From contig CM114275.1 of assembly GCA_050084515.1 (NCBI GenBank), forward strand, positions 23,312,001-23,376,000: 64,000 nucleotides of DNA, given 5' to 3'. Within the stretch, counting starts at the first letter, position 1. The number at the start of each line of letters is the position of its first letter. Positions 36,440 through 48,112 of this stretch are shown here, in pieces. A program made the translations under genes and the position numbers. This DNA comes from Blasia pusilla. Taxonomy: Eukaryota > Marchantiophyta > Marchantiopsida > Blasiales. A model generated the notes under the pieces. That model was not told the origin of the DNA, searched no databases, and was given only the letters and a program-made list of their open reading frames with translations.

Positions 36440-39400
36440 ATAGTTACACACTTGGGGAAGCCTGATTACTTTTTGACTATGAAATGCAATCCAAAGTGGG
36501 AGGAGATCATATTTAACCTTATTACCTGGTCAATCAGATGCAGACCGACCACATTTGGTTATGCGAGTTTTTGAGAAGAAGAAGAAGGAGTTATTACGAC
36601 TTATCATCGATAAGCACATATTAGGTAGAGTGGTAGGATGCATTCATGTCGTGGAATTCCAAAAGAGGGGTCTACCGCATGTTCATATTCTTCTTATTTT
36701 AGGTTTGGAAGACAAACCACATACCACTTCTGATTTTGACCATATAATTTTGGCCGAAATCCCTGATCAAGCTACCCATCCAAGGTTATTTTCTATTGTG
36801 TCTTATTGGATGCTTCATGGTCCACGTGGCCAATTAAATCCACATGCACCATGTATGGATAAAGAGACAAAACGGTTTACAAAAGGCTATCCTAAAGCTT
36901 TTGCATCCAACACCACAAAGACATAAGATGGTTATCCAATTTATCACAGATACAATATCATTCAAGTTAGCAAAAGATAATGATACCACAAGTGCAATGG
37001 ATATTATTGATGAGACATCATCATATCTAGATGCGAGGTATATGACTCCTAAATAAACAAGCTCTCCCATTAGATTTTCTTTCTTGACATCAAATTTGAA
37101 GTTATATATAATCGCTGACCTATATTTTCTTATAGATATATATCCTCATTAGAGGCATGTTGGCGAATCTTCAAGTTTAGTCTACATGCAGAACATCCAA
37201 GTATTGTACGACTAGTTGTTCATCTTCCGGAACAAAATTTTTTTACTTCAATGATAATGATGCTCCTCAAGATATTTTGCAAAAAAATAGAGAGACAACT
37301 CTAACACAATGGTTTGCAACTAATCTATCGGACTCCTTTGGTCAACAATATCTATATCTTGATTTACCATCACAAAATTTTTGGAGTAATAAGAGATGGA
37401 TTCGAAGGATACATAAAAGAAATGGTTGTGGTCTTCCTATTGGTCGCTTATACCTTACTCATCCACGTACATATTAATGACTTAATTCATTATTGTTGGT
37501 TGCTTATAACTTTTTGCTTTTGCATACTACGTTTTGAAATGAGGAAAGATTTGTGGAATTTGTTGGATAATTTGTTGTGGTTTTTGATAGGTGAAGTAGA
37601 ACGTCATTGGTTGAGATTACTCCTCCATCATGATCGAGGTGCAACTAGATACGAATGCTTGAGAACTTTAGGGGGAATAGTAAGTCCAACATTTAAGGAG
37701 GACGCTATCCAATTGGGACTTTTTGAGGATGACAAGGAAGTGTTCTCTTGCTTTGAAGAAGCTTCAATTCTTTTAGCTTTCAACACACCTGCGCAACCGG
37801 CCTCATTATGGAGTCAATTTTTAGATCCACTTATTAAGGATCTCTTATATGAATGACAACAGGTAACAATCCATTTGTGCCACTTCTAACATGATTTCTC
37901 AATTTCTTATAGCTTCTTCTATTTATCGTCCAACAAACTAATTATGAAATATACATTTATTCCATTTCTGAAAACAGGAATACCTCATCCTCTTGTTGAT
38001 GATTCTATCATTAATACTGCGTTGTTGGAAATCCATTATTATTTGCAAGATCAAGGAAAGAGGTTGTCTGATTTTCCAGACATGCCTCAAGCTAACTTTG
38101 AAAACCATCATGCACATTCATATTTAGAGGAACAAGAGTTATCATGTGAGAGTGAAGAATTATTTCAACAAGTGCAAATGGGAGGAGCATATTTGAAGGA
38201 AGGACAATGTGCTTTTAGGGATGCTATACATGATGAGCTTGATCAAATCTGCTTGAATGCTCCACCATCTCCAAAAATATTTTTCATAGATGGTCCAAGC
38301 GGAACAGGGAAGATATTCTTATACAATCTCCTCCTTTTAAGTGTGCGAAGTGCAAGGGGTATAGCTTTGGCTGTGGCATCATCTGGAATAGCCGCACTAT
38401 TGTTAGATGGAGGACGTACCGCACATTCACGCTTCAAGATTCTAATCAATCTTCATGAGAGCTCTACATGCAAGTAAGCACCTCCTTTACTTAAAACCCC
38501 ATTTTCTCAATAAATTACAAAGCTTCCATAGATGACAAGTTCTAATTTACTTCTACTGACATGTGTCATTTGTAGTTTATTAGTCAATAGTCCAGGAGCA
38601 CACTTAATTCGAGCTGCAATGCTTATTATATGGGATGTAGCACCTATAAGTCATCGCTATGCATTTGAGGTAGTGAATTGTACTTTTCAAGAGATTATGG
38701 GGGTTGTCTCTCTTGAATTACCGCAAGCACCATTTGGCGGCAAACTCCTTATATTTGGTTGTGACTTTCGTCAAGTCTTGCATGTTGTTCATCATGGGGA
38801 TCATCCAGAAATTATCCAAGTGACTATAAAGAGATAATCTCTATGGTCTTATGTAAAAGTGATGAAGTTAATGACAAACATGCGAGTACAAAGGGTTAGA
38901 AGCTCATTTTCGTGATGATCAACAAGCTTTTACTAATTGGTCATTGGAGGTGGGAGAGGGTCGTCTACCTTTATACCCTCATTTTGGAGATGACTTTAAA
39001 CGATAACCATCAAGAATGGTTACTAAAAGTAAAAAGATTTGCGATATTATTGATGCCATCTATCGAAATTCGTATAGCGAATTCCATAATATTGACTTCT
39101 TAAGAGATACGACTATTCTAACACCAAGAAACAAAGATGTTGAAAATATAAATGCAGATGTTATGTCTCAATTTCCTGGAGAGATAATAGTTATTTTGCA
39201 CTTCTCCTTTCTTATTTCCATATGATTTCATTTATCATTTAACGAAGTATTCTTACTATTCTTCTCATAACATCCTCTTTTGTTGTTTACAGGAGCATAT
39301 GTATCTGAGTGTCGACTCTATTCCAGACGAGAGGATGGCTTATATATATATCCCACATAATTTTTAAACACATGTTTGCCTTCTGGACTACCTCCACATC

Positions 39401-39850
39401 GTTTGTGTTTGAAGATTGGTGCACCAATCAGTTTTTACGAAACATGAATGGATCACAAGGACAAGCGAACAGGACTAGATTGGTGATTCGTGGATTCATG
39501 CAACATTGCATAGATGCTGAAATCATCACAGGAAGAATATCAGAGATCGAGTTTTTATTCCGCATATCCCATTGATTGCATTTGAGTCTGGTTTTCCATT
39601 TGATCTACATGGATTTCAATTCCCTATTCGTCCAGCTTTCGCTATGACTATTAATAAGTCTCAATGTCAAAGTCTGCAAACTGTTGGAATTTACTTACCT
39701 ACTCAAGTTTTCTCTCATGGTCAATTATATGTAACATTTTCTAGAGTAGGGAAGAAAAGTTCCATCCACATTACAATTGGAAACAAGGAACATTCAAATA
39801 AAGAAAGTGACTACACGCGAAATGTTATGTATAAAGAAATTATTGAGTGA
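36440..39850 (+). pseudogene. Helitron Rep-helicase, broken, with intron-like gaps
   Basis: The Rep part starts with GKPDYFLTMKCNPKWEE (about 36456), then, after a shift, VEFQKRGLPHVHILL (36555 frame, residues 33-47) with the HUH pair His42/His44, and MLHGPRGQLNPHAPC. Next come DETSSYLDARYM, ACWRIF-HAEHPS-VRLVVHLP (37150-37230), and a block ending AQPASLWSQFLDPLIKDL. The helicase follows: LVDDSIINTALLEI, Walker A GPSGTGK with Ile where Thr is usual, a Walker B-like IIWDVAPIS (usually DEAPM), FGCDFRQVL and a C-terminal block AFAMTINKSQ...FSHGQLYV.TFSRV. Likely introns with GT/AG edges lie near 37863-37978 and 38475-38573, and one with a lost GT near 39183-39293. Stops and motif losses indicate an inactive copy. 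Confidence 0.85.
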
Positions 39851-39914
39851 ATTAAAACATTCAGATTCATTTTACTATGGCAAAATTGCATATTATTTGC
39901 TCATGCACCTTACT

Positions 39915-39994
39915 AGCTGGTTTGTTGTTCTCGGACTCATTTGATTTGAGCATGCACAGTGATCCGGAGAAGAGCATATTCCCAAGAGCTTCTA
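39915..39994 (+). pseudogene. Short Helitron N-terminal fragment
   Basis: About 80 bp match, on the opposite strand, the start of the Helitron fragment at 7075-6995 (GGTTTGTTGTTCTCGGACTC and AGAAGAGCATATTCCCAAGA blocks). In the other copy this is the first part of the N-terminal domain. Here it lies only about 65 bp after the Helitron C-terminal stop, as if a second Helitron ORF began in tandem and was cut off near 40000. Confidence 0.6.
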
Positions 39995-40559
39995 GTAGTG
40001 GGTAAGTGTGTCTCTATTTAAAGCAATGTTGAATGGTTGAAGATCGAAAGCCTCTAGCACCGAGTATATCAAGTCATTATTGTTGACAATCCACGTGAAA
40101 CATATCCTGAGGCGAGGACCTGTAGCAATGTAGCTTAACGTGGACGGAGAACTGAAAGGGATAAGCAAAGAAAGAAGGTCCGGTGAAAACCAATAGCTGT
40201 GTGGAGCCTGGTATTCACTGTAATCGCCCTTTCCCCACCGTTTGTCCTCTGCCCGGTTGGTGGAAAGGTCTCTCGACACACGCGCTATAGACTCGAGAGG
40301 TAATCCCAGCCGTAGGAGTAAACCCGTTAAATCTCCACCCGATCCATCGGTCCACCGGACAAACCACCGAACTATTACAGGCCCGCTGCCCGCCCCCAAC
40401 AAACAAGAGGAGTTCACCCGCGATAGTCTCAGGTGCTCGCCTCGCCAAGCTGTCGACGAGGTCCAGGACTGTCCACCACCACTCCAAATTATACAAATAA
40501 AAAATATATATATGTAGAAAAAGGATGGGAAACCCATCACGATACAAAAGAGGGGGCAT

Positions 40560-41110
40560 GGAGACCCAAAAAATAGATGAGAGATGATGGGCGCAATCTG
40601 TAAGGAACGACTCAAACCTCTCCCCCATTGCCCCGTACATCTCAATGGCTAGGGGATAAATCGATGTCCGTCATGAAGTGGACTATAAATGTGGGTCTTC
40701 TTGACCGCCCCGGCCGCCGCTCCTTGTAGCAATCTCCCTTGTGCTACCACTTGGGCTCGCACCGCCTTCCGCATAGGATCCGTCACTATAACATCCGCTA
40801 CCACCACCTCAGACTCCCTCGTCATGTAGAGATGAGCACGGATAAGGGAATCCCGCATGGAGTAGTGCCTCTCTCTTTGTACATGGAATCCACTCTGCCG
40901 AGCAATAGACAACAAAATATCCCGCACTGCATCGTGAGTGGCTATCCTCTCACCCCAACTAGACACCGTGCCAAATGCACTCCAAGTGGATCTAGACTCC
41001 GGTGACACTCGCAATGTGTCGAACCAACCACCGTTGGTTGGGGCAGGCCCAGTCAGAACCTCATCGCTGTAGTGTAGGTAAGTGGTGCGATGGGGAAAGC
41101 CAGGATGAGG
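40560..41110 (-). pseudogene. CCHC motif and restriction-like endonuclease region
   Basis: In one frame near 41000 the minus strand reads CECHRSLDPLGVHLARC, a CCHC arrangement like that preceding the RLE domain of R2 proteins. The following part is in another frame: ERIATHDAVRDILLSIARQS, GFHVQRE, VVVADVIVTDP, then after a further shift MYGAMGERFESFLTDCA. The block VVADV-x-x-TDP fits the region of the catalytic Asp and downstream Lys/Glu in these endonucleases, but I cannot assign each residue with certainty. The frameshifts make it inactive. Confidence 0.6.
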
Positions 41111-41526
41111 GGACGAGCCCCCACCCATGAGCCTACCCCCTTTCTGGAGCAAGAGCGAATACGAGCCCAAACCTCCATGGGGATATTCCCGTCTGACATA
41201 GTAGCTCTAAACAATGCATCAAAGTGGGCTTCCATCAAAGAAGATTGGAGCCCAGACTATCCGGAGGTAACTAGGGAATAGAAAGCGGGAAGAACTGCTC
41301 TAGCCTCAACAAGAAGGGAGTCTCTACAAGATGTGAGTGAAGACTGAAGTGGGAAAAGACCATCCTCAACCTGGGAAACGTACTGTAAAAGTAGCGGTCT
41401 ATCCCTAACCAAAAATCGGGAGCAAAGGAGGGGTGCTACAGTGGCCCAACTCCCTAAAAAGGCTGAAGATGCCACTAACTCAGTCGCTATGAGACCTACT
41501 CCACCAAAGGCAATCGGCCAAGAAGC

Positions 41527-42732
41527 CTATCTACAAGCTAACTCCTCCACGGGGCACTCTAATGAGCCGCGTCCTAGAAGATCCCCAAATGCCTGCATAA
41601 TCTTTCTATCAAAGGATCTATACAAAGAAGAAATATGGCTAGTCCCCCCTACGGTTCTACACAGATAACCAGGTCTACGGGCAAAACATGACGAGAGGAT
41701 TCCATAAGCTACTTGAGGGTCACCAATCCTCGTGAGATCGTCGACATGAAGAAGATCCTTGGTAAGAGCCGCTGCCACAAAACTCGATACAAAGTCCTGG
41801 CTCCCGAGTGGGACTCCCAAGACGCGAAGCCCTCGAGCAGGTGTCAAAAGACCGTCGGGTAAATGAATATCCGCTGACAAGCCTAATGAAGACCAAGCCT
41901 TGCACTTTCCCACCTTCACCGCGAGGCCGACGTGTGCCAACTGTGCTGAAAAGTGTTGAAATACAAGAACAACCAAGTCTCCAGGGCCGACAATGTGAGT
42001 ATCATCTGCCAACGAAGGGAAAATGCAACCCGGGATAGCCTCCATCGTAGAAAGAACCACTCGATAATGAGCCAAAGCAAACAATGCACCACCCAAGGGA
42101 TCACTCTGACGCGTCCCGGTAGCACACTCCAAGACCGTGACCTCCTCCTCGAACCTACCGTGGTGAAAATAGAGAGCCGAGAGGGCCCCATAAAAAGCAT
42201 GCACGAAGGGAATCAGGCTCGCTATGGGACCCCTTGCATCTCTCAACTCCGTGAAGATAGCTACCCGAGACACTGAGTTAAAGGTGTTCTCCACATCAAC
42301 TTGGAGAACCACCCACTCGGGATGTATATCTAAACAAGCCCTCAAACCTAAGGCTACAGCCTCACAACCGGCTGGCGTGGCAACTCTGAACTGGTGCCGA
42401 CTTAGATATGACTGGAAAGACTCACGGAACTGCAAAGCGATAGTGCGACTCACCAACCGCAAGAGCACCTCCCCTATGGCAATCGGACGGATCCCTCCAC
42501 CCTCCTTCGATAACGCCAAAAGTCGCCCCTCCCCCAATACATGGGCTACTGCTGTTGGCCCTCTCCCTTGAGCTAGGTGAGAGGCAACTTGAAGCAACTC
42601 GGAAAAGCCGCTAGCAAAGTCCTCGGAGGGAAAGCAATCACGAAGGTGTTCGTACATCATACCGGAAAACCCTCCAGCTGCTATCCTAGGGGAACGCCCC
42701 AGTGCCCGTGCAAAGAGGGACGGGTCTAGCAT
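41527..42732 (-). pseudogene. Non-LTR reverse transcriptase domain, 401 codons open
   Basis: A single open frame holds the whole RT core. Around residue 90 GGGIRPIAIGEVLLRLVSR is the motif 1/2 region. VVLQVDVENTFNSVSR (about residue 145) is motif A with its Asp. ECATGTRQSDPLGGALFALA is motif B, with Ser where Gly is usual (RQG). FPSLADDTHIVG is motif C with the ADD pair. KVGKCKAWS is motif D. LRVLGVPLGS lies in motif E position. Catalytic aspartates are intact. Flanking frames on the same strand (43296-42782 and 41475-41053) continue the same protein but are shifted. It is the best-preserved part of the element at 40540-43450. As a whole gene it is broken. Confidence 0.8.
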
Positions 42733-43353
42733 AAGGTCATGTCAGGATGGAAGTTACGTACAAATTTTGGGATGTCAACCACTAGACGAGGGTGTAGCCT
42801 CCGGAGGGCGTTGATGGTAACAGTGGAAGGGGAGCCATATCCATGGAGCGGAGCGCACGAGCCGCTCGCGAGTACTCCCCGGCTCGCCCAAGTCTCCTAC
42901 ATTGTTGCAATCTGGTAGCTACAAGATCGTCTGCTCGGAAACCACGTGGAGTGCTACCTCTGGCATATGACACGAACTCGCTCTGCATAGACTCCCAATC
43001 ACCTCCTCGGAAGCGCTGCAATTGGGCCACAACCTCTCTATGGCCAGCCTTCCCTCCTCGGGTATAGGGAAGACACCATCGTGGAAGGAGAAGTAGTAGA
43101 TACCACGAGAGCTCATCCATAGGATCAAGTGCGATCCTAGATAAGGGAAGGAGCGAAGCTCATCCCGAATAGCATGGAGGATCCTATGACACAACCTCGG
43201 GCAGGGAGAACGGGTGTCAAAGGGACCTGTGATGCTGCCAAGGTGGGACCTCAACCACTCCCATGCCTCGGGAGGGGGCGATGATGCATGAAGCACCGGT
43301 GAGCATCAATGATCGACTGGAGGAAACACCCATCCGAATCTATCAAAGTCAGG

Positions 43354-43415
43354 ATGTTTAGCCGCTAAATGGTTCTAATTCCTAAATGAGTGAAGAATTC
43401 GGGACAACGAGGGCA
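43354..43415 (-). pseudogene. N-terminal C2H2 zinc finger of the R2-like element
   Basis: The minus strand reads KCPRCPEFFTH, then, after a one-base shift, NHLAAKHPDFDRFGW. Together this is a Cys-x2-Cys ... His-x4-His finger. A finger at this place is standard for R2-group proteins, where it binds target DNA. Confidence 0.55.
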
Positions 43416-43450
43416 TTTCGTATCCCGGCTAGACGACCCACGAGCCCCTA

Positions 43451-46249
43451 CGCGAGGGGCCGATGCGGGTCGAGGCATGGACACCTCTCACCAAGAAGAG
43501 AACATGACCCCCTCCGTCAAACTCGAGAGACAAACCCCACCAAAATCTGCCCCACAACCCCCATTCAAACTAGCCCTAATGGTAACCGACTCTCTTCCCG
43601 TCCACGAAAATGCTCTGCTTAGTATGAACTCTCATCTACCATCTTCACCTATGACATATGGCCCAACCCCTTCCCCAAATAATGTAGAGATAGTATGGAG
43701 GTACTAGTGATATGGAAAAAGAATAGATGGAAAAAATAGATGGGAATAGAGTGGGATAAGGGAGAAAAACATGGGTCAAACGTGAACAAGGAATGTGTGT
43801 GGCTACAAGATAAGGACATAGAGAAAAAAAAAGGGGTGGTGTGGAATAACAACATGAGTTGTCTTGGAAGCATTCAAAGCATTACAACAAAACGAGACAA
43901 CAAAGAGGACCCTAATACCTACATGAGAAACCCTAAAACAACAAAAATGCACAAAACAAAATAAAATGAAAAATACTTCACTAGAAGATTGATGCTACGG
44001 ATCAAGGCGTAGGGGAAGTCAGTATCTCCGTTTTGATATAACACACGATCCCCCTCCATCCTCCATCCCACCATCAGTCTCCTTCCCATCCCCGCCGCCA
44101 TCACGTAGAACTCCGCCAAGCCCTCCTCCGAGCTCTGCCGCGCCCCGTCTCCGTCTCAAACATGTACAAACCACTCCAAAAGGGACGCCACCTTTAACAA
44201 CCTTGCGGATCCCTCGGTGGCTCGTCGCAACATCTTAGGGCCTTCTCCGCAGTCCGACCAGAGTCACAGATAGACGAGCGAGCGAGAGAACGAACGAACG
44301 AGAGGGCGAACCAAGGAGACGCCGGTACAACAAGGTTCATGTGTTCTTGTACAGGATATCAGATTGAACGAAAGACACATTTTGCTCGGTACAAACTCGA
44401 GGGAAACAAGGTCCATGTGTTCTCGCACAGCATCTCACATTGAGGAATACAAATGTATCCGGATTCCGGGAGCCTGCAAAAGCAAGCAAGGAGTCGTGAT
44501 CATGCTGCGAGTCAGCAGCACGACGGGGTCAGGTGTCACGGTTCACGGTTCGCGGTACATGAGTGGGCCGGCATGAGTACGTTGACCTTGGATCGGATGA
44601 GATTCTGCACAGACTTCCACAAAGAGTCTGGGACGGACGGAGGAAGGATGGCGAGCCCCACCGTGGCGGTCGATGGATGCTAGGAGGTGGAGTTTGTGGA
44701 AGAGCTGGAATCGTCGGTACCGCAGACATCCGGCACGTCTTCCGGAAAGCAAGATGCTAAGCGCAGATCACATCGATGGATGGCGGTGTTCTAGAAGTTT
44801 GCACCGCCTCGTTCTAGTTTCTTTCCGCGACGTCATGCAGAAGGAATGAATGAAAAACTTCAATCAATGAAAACGCTTATGGAAAACCCATTAGAGATTT
44901 GGAGGAGGGCATAGAGAGGCAAAAACCCTAAACCATGGCAATCTTTTCTAACCCAAATCTATTCTTCTCATGGCACTTTTTCCATGAGAAAAATAGATTT
45001 GCTTGCAGCACATACCATTAAACTAGTGTTGATAAGTTCTCTCATTTCTAAAGGAATTTAATTTCATAGCTCCCACAAACCAACATGTGGCCCACTTTCG
45101 TAAATGAGATGGAGATGTTCAAGGCTAGAGTTTTTCGTGTGCATATACATCGTTGTCACAAACAGACAAACCTATTAAAAATGTAAATAAAATTCAATCA
45201 TATCCATATGTATGCCATCATCGAAAAAAGACACAAAAGGAAAGCCATTTGGGAAATGTACCGCTCTCATAATCACTTAATAGAAAATTAAAAAATTCAT
45301 CCTCAACATGAGAGGTTCAAAGTATAATGCATATCGACAACATCCAAAACTAGCCTATGATTAGAAGGCATTTCAATTCTAGAAAGATGATCCTCTTTAA
45401 GCCTTCTCTTGGGATATATCCCTTTCCAAGCTCAGATAGCTCCGAGAAGGTGAATCATTGCATATCTCAATGTATCAAGATGCTAAGCAACAACTAGATT
45501 CTCAAATGCAATGGGCATGGCTCGTCAAATAAGTTGTACTCGTAGAGAACACACCATAACCCACCCATCTAAGTTGTCAAGATCCACAACCTCCGCTACA
45601 TCCCACCAAATTATCACAAGTAAATCAATCACTCCCCTATGCAACAAAAAATAAGGTGGAAAGTAGGCCAAACAAACTAGTTTCCCAACTAACACCACAT
45701 TTTTTTCCTTTCTTTCTTTTTACTTTAACACACTACATTTTGGACCTATCATGCATGAGAATCACTACACCGGTAACACCACCCTTTTGTAAGTCATATT
45801 ATTGATACTAATAACCAAAAAACCACACCAACACCAACCTTAATTACATCCTCATGATTAATCACATCCTCATCCTCATGTAAGCCCATGCCAACACATC
45901 TTGCATACATGTAAGCATGCATCTTAACTTGGCCATCCCATGGAGACGTCTAGCAACCGACACCCATTTTCTAGTCTAGCACGGACCCATTGGTGCATGC
46001 ATGTTGGAAACTTGTTGACTATCCTCTCGTGCCTATGGGTTCACACACTCCCTATGTTGACCATCTTCTTGTGCCTATATATGGGAACACAATTTTTCAG
46101 ACTAAAAAAGGTGCCTTCCCCTTAAGTGTGCATGCAGCCTGATGCAAGAAGTTGTGTTGTATCTATCCACCAAGAAACATGATATGTATGTTATAATTCA
46201 CTTCATATAGTCCTTACCTATTATCTGATAATGTGACCAATAATGCCTT
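43451..46249. other. No gene recognised
   Basis: 43.45-44.8 kb is more GC-rich, 44.8-46.2 kb AT-rich. A roughly 70-bp block with CAAGGTTCATGTGTTCTTG near 44333 is duplicated as CAAGGTCCATGTGTTCTCG near 44409. Sequence near 45380-45460 resembles 58470-58560 in the same orientation (TCTAGAAAGATGATCCTC against TTTAGAAAGATGAGCCTC). No coding domain seen. Confidence 0.45.
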
Positions 46250-46617
46250 TGTCATCACCATACGGATTATGTCGTAGAGTATAGTGTGCTAGTAGATGCC
46301 ATACCTTATGTAGGGCCGTAGTGTCTTGGTACAGATGCGGTTTCATACATAGGGTTGGGCGTTACTCAGTTGAGGGTGACTTTTCCAGTAGGGCCCGCTC
46401 TTAGGTTGGAGGATATAGTATGGAGTGCACTCAAAGAATAGTTAGTTCTTTGAGTTGAGCCTGTTGCGTTGGGAGTTAGCCTTGGTAGTGAGTAGAGCTA
46501 TTGGCTATGGTGGTTCCCGCAAGCTTCGACCTAGATTCTCCCATCGTGGAGTGGGTTTGACTCGATTGTATGTGATTCTATACATGTTTTATGACAGTAG
46601 GTCTTTCACGGATTTCA
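46250..46617 (+). repeat. Terminal repeat segment A1 (5')
   Basis: 368 bp from TGTCATCACC to GGATTTCA, same length as A2 at 56560-56927. It is not preceded or followed by a B segment. The next bases are CTCAAACAAC, where the leader begins. Confidence 0.85.
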
Positions 46618-48112
46618 CTCAAACAACTGGAGTAGATCGATGGTAGCTTCAATCGTGGATCAGTAGGATCTGGTTAGGGCTGATTGTGTACTCATCCGTG
46701 GATGTTCGTGGCTTGTGGCCTATGTTGGAGATGGGAATCTGGTGCGTGGTTGGTTGGGAAAGAAGCATCTTGTTGAGAGCTTTTCAACGCGCATTAGATC
46801 TCCGGATTTTGTCAGGGGAGTTGGAAGTTATCAAGGATTGAGGATTCTAATTCGTGTTCGACGGTTTTATGATGTGGAGAGCTTGGAGTGCGGAAGCTCT
46901 GTTGAAGTTCATCCAGATCGGGTGAGAGGTTCCTATTGGTACCTGTATTGTGATCTCATGTGAAGCTATCTGCTTGAGTGTGTGGAGCATTGCGGATTTC
47001 TGTGTGCATGAATCTGGGCGAAAGCGCTGTCGGATTTGTGATTCTTGAGGTGTATGGACATCAAGTTTGTCTGATTTTTAGCTCGGAGTACAGAGCTCGG
47101 TTGTAGCTGATTTTTTGTGGAGAGATAGCTACGGTGGTTAGTTGAATTTTGGTTGAAATAGATTCAATTTTGGTCAAGGATTTGTGGAGTAATTTTTGAT
47201 CAAAATTTTTCAGACTAGCTCAAGGTCTGGCTATGGTGGACAGCAGTTCGGAGGGGCTGGTTGGTTGGTGACTCGTCCATTGTTGGAGATACCTATCCCA
47301 TTGGGGGCGCCCTGGTTGGGCCTCTCTCCATAGCAAAGCATGGAAAACGGGGCATGTCTTGGCGTTTTGAGGCTTCGAGGCAACTCGTGGTAGCTCGGGG
47401 CGAGTGGGCTTGAGAGGCGGAGCAGTGAGCAACCAAGCAAGCATGCTTGCTTGGGCGTGAGCCAGTTTTTGCAGGATTTGTGAGTTGAGTGTTGCATAAC
47501 TGGTCACCCATCTTTGGACTATTCTGCCTGGAAGACGCTTAACTGCTGCGTTCTTAATTATGCCAGTGTACAAACTGGTGCAACTCATTTGGTGTTGTTC
47601 CGGGATGTGTTAGGCGCATTATGCATCTCGGGTTTTCGATTGATGGACCTCTAGTGCATAATATGGTGTAGCCTCTCCATGCAGGTGATATTTTCAGGTG
47701 CTGCGAGTCCGACTAGCACGTCATCGACCCGCGGCGGAGTAGCTATTGCGTTAGAATTGTGTGGTGGGTTCTGTGGATTCAGAGGGCACCACGTTTGGTG
47801 GATTGTGTTACCTTGATTTCCATTTGCGATTGGAGGGTTGTCATTGGACTTCCTTTTTTTGGATCCTCTCCATCGTTGCTTCTTGCTTGCGCGCCCATTC
47901 TTAGGGTTGACGCTGATTTCCAGAGTAGTTTTACTCCTATGTGCTACCGGTAGTGAGGTTGGAGTGATGACCAATAGACCGTGGGAGGCTTCTTGTGATG
48001 ATGATAGGTTAGGTTGCCTACACCCATAGCTAGTAGGGCTAGAATAGTACAGCGACATCGACGTCACTTGGTTACTTAGTGGTGGTGATTTGGTGGTGGT
48101 GCGGCATCGGCG
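46618..48112 (+). other. 5' leader of the gypsy element
   Basis: About 1.5 kb between A1 and the first gag-frame sequence. Open frames on both strands are short and have no motif. No clear primer-binding site directly follows A1. TGGATCAG near 46656 is only loosely like the tRNA-Met site. Confidence 0.5.

Larger units (their letters stand above)
40540..43450 (-). mobile_element. R2-like non-LTR retrotransposon (ZF - RT - CCHC - RLE), damaged
   Basis: Read on the minus strand: a CCHH zinc finger (43415-43354), a poorly conserved linker, a reverse transcriptase (42732-41527), a CCHC motif (about 41000) and a C-terminal endonuclease-like region to about 40560. This order is that of R2-group elements. 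Frames change between parts. No poly(A) tail, 28S rDNA target or target duplication is visible. Proteins of this layout are, from memory, common in charophytes and some seed-free plants. Confidence 0.65.

Noticed and set aside
39992-40645. 217-codon minus-strand frame after the R2-like endonuclease
   Set aside because: Only its upstream edge overlaps recognisable element sequence in another frame; the rest has no motif and runs into Helitron-derived DNA.
46618-46670. Primer-binding site of the methyltransferase gypsy
   Set aside because: TGGATCAG near 46656 is a poor match and not adjacent to A1; no confident site can be named.
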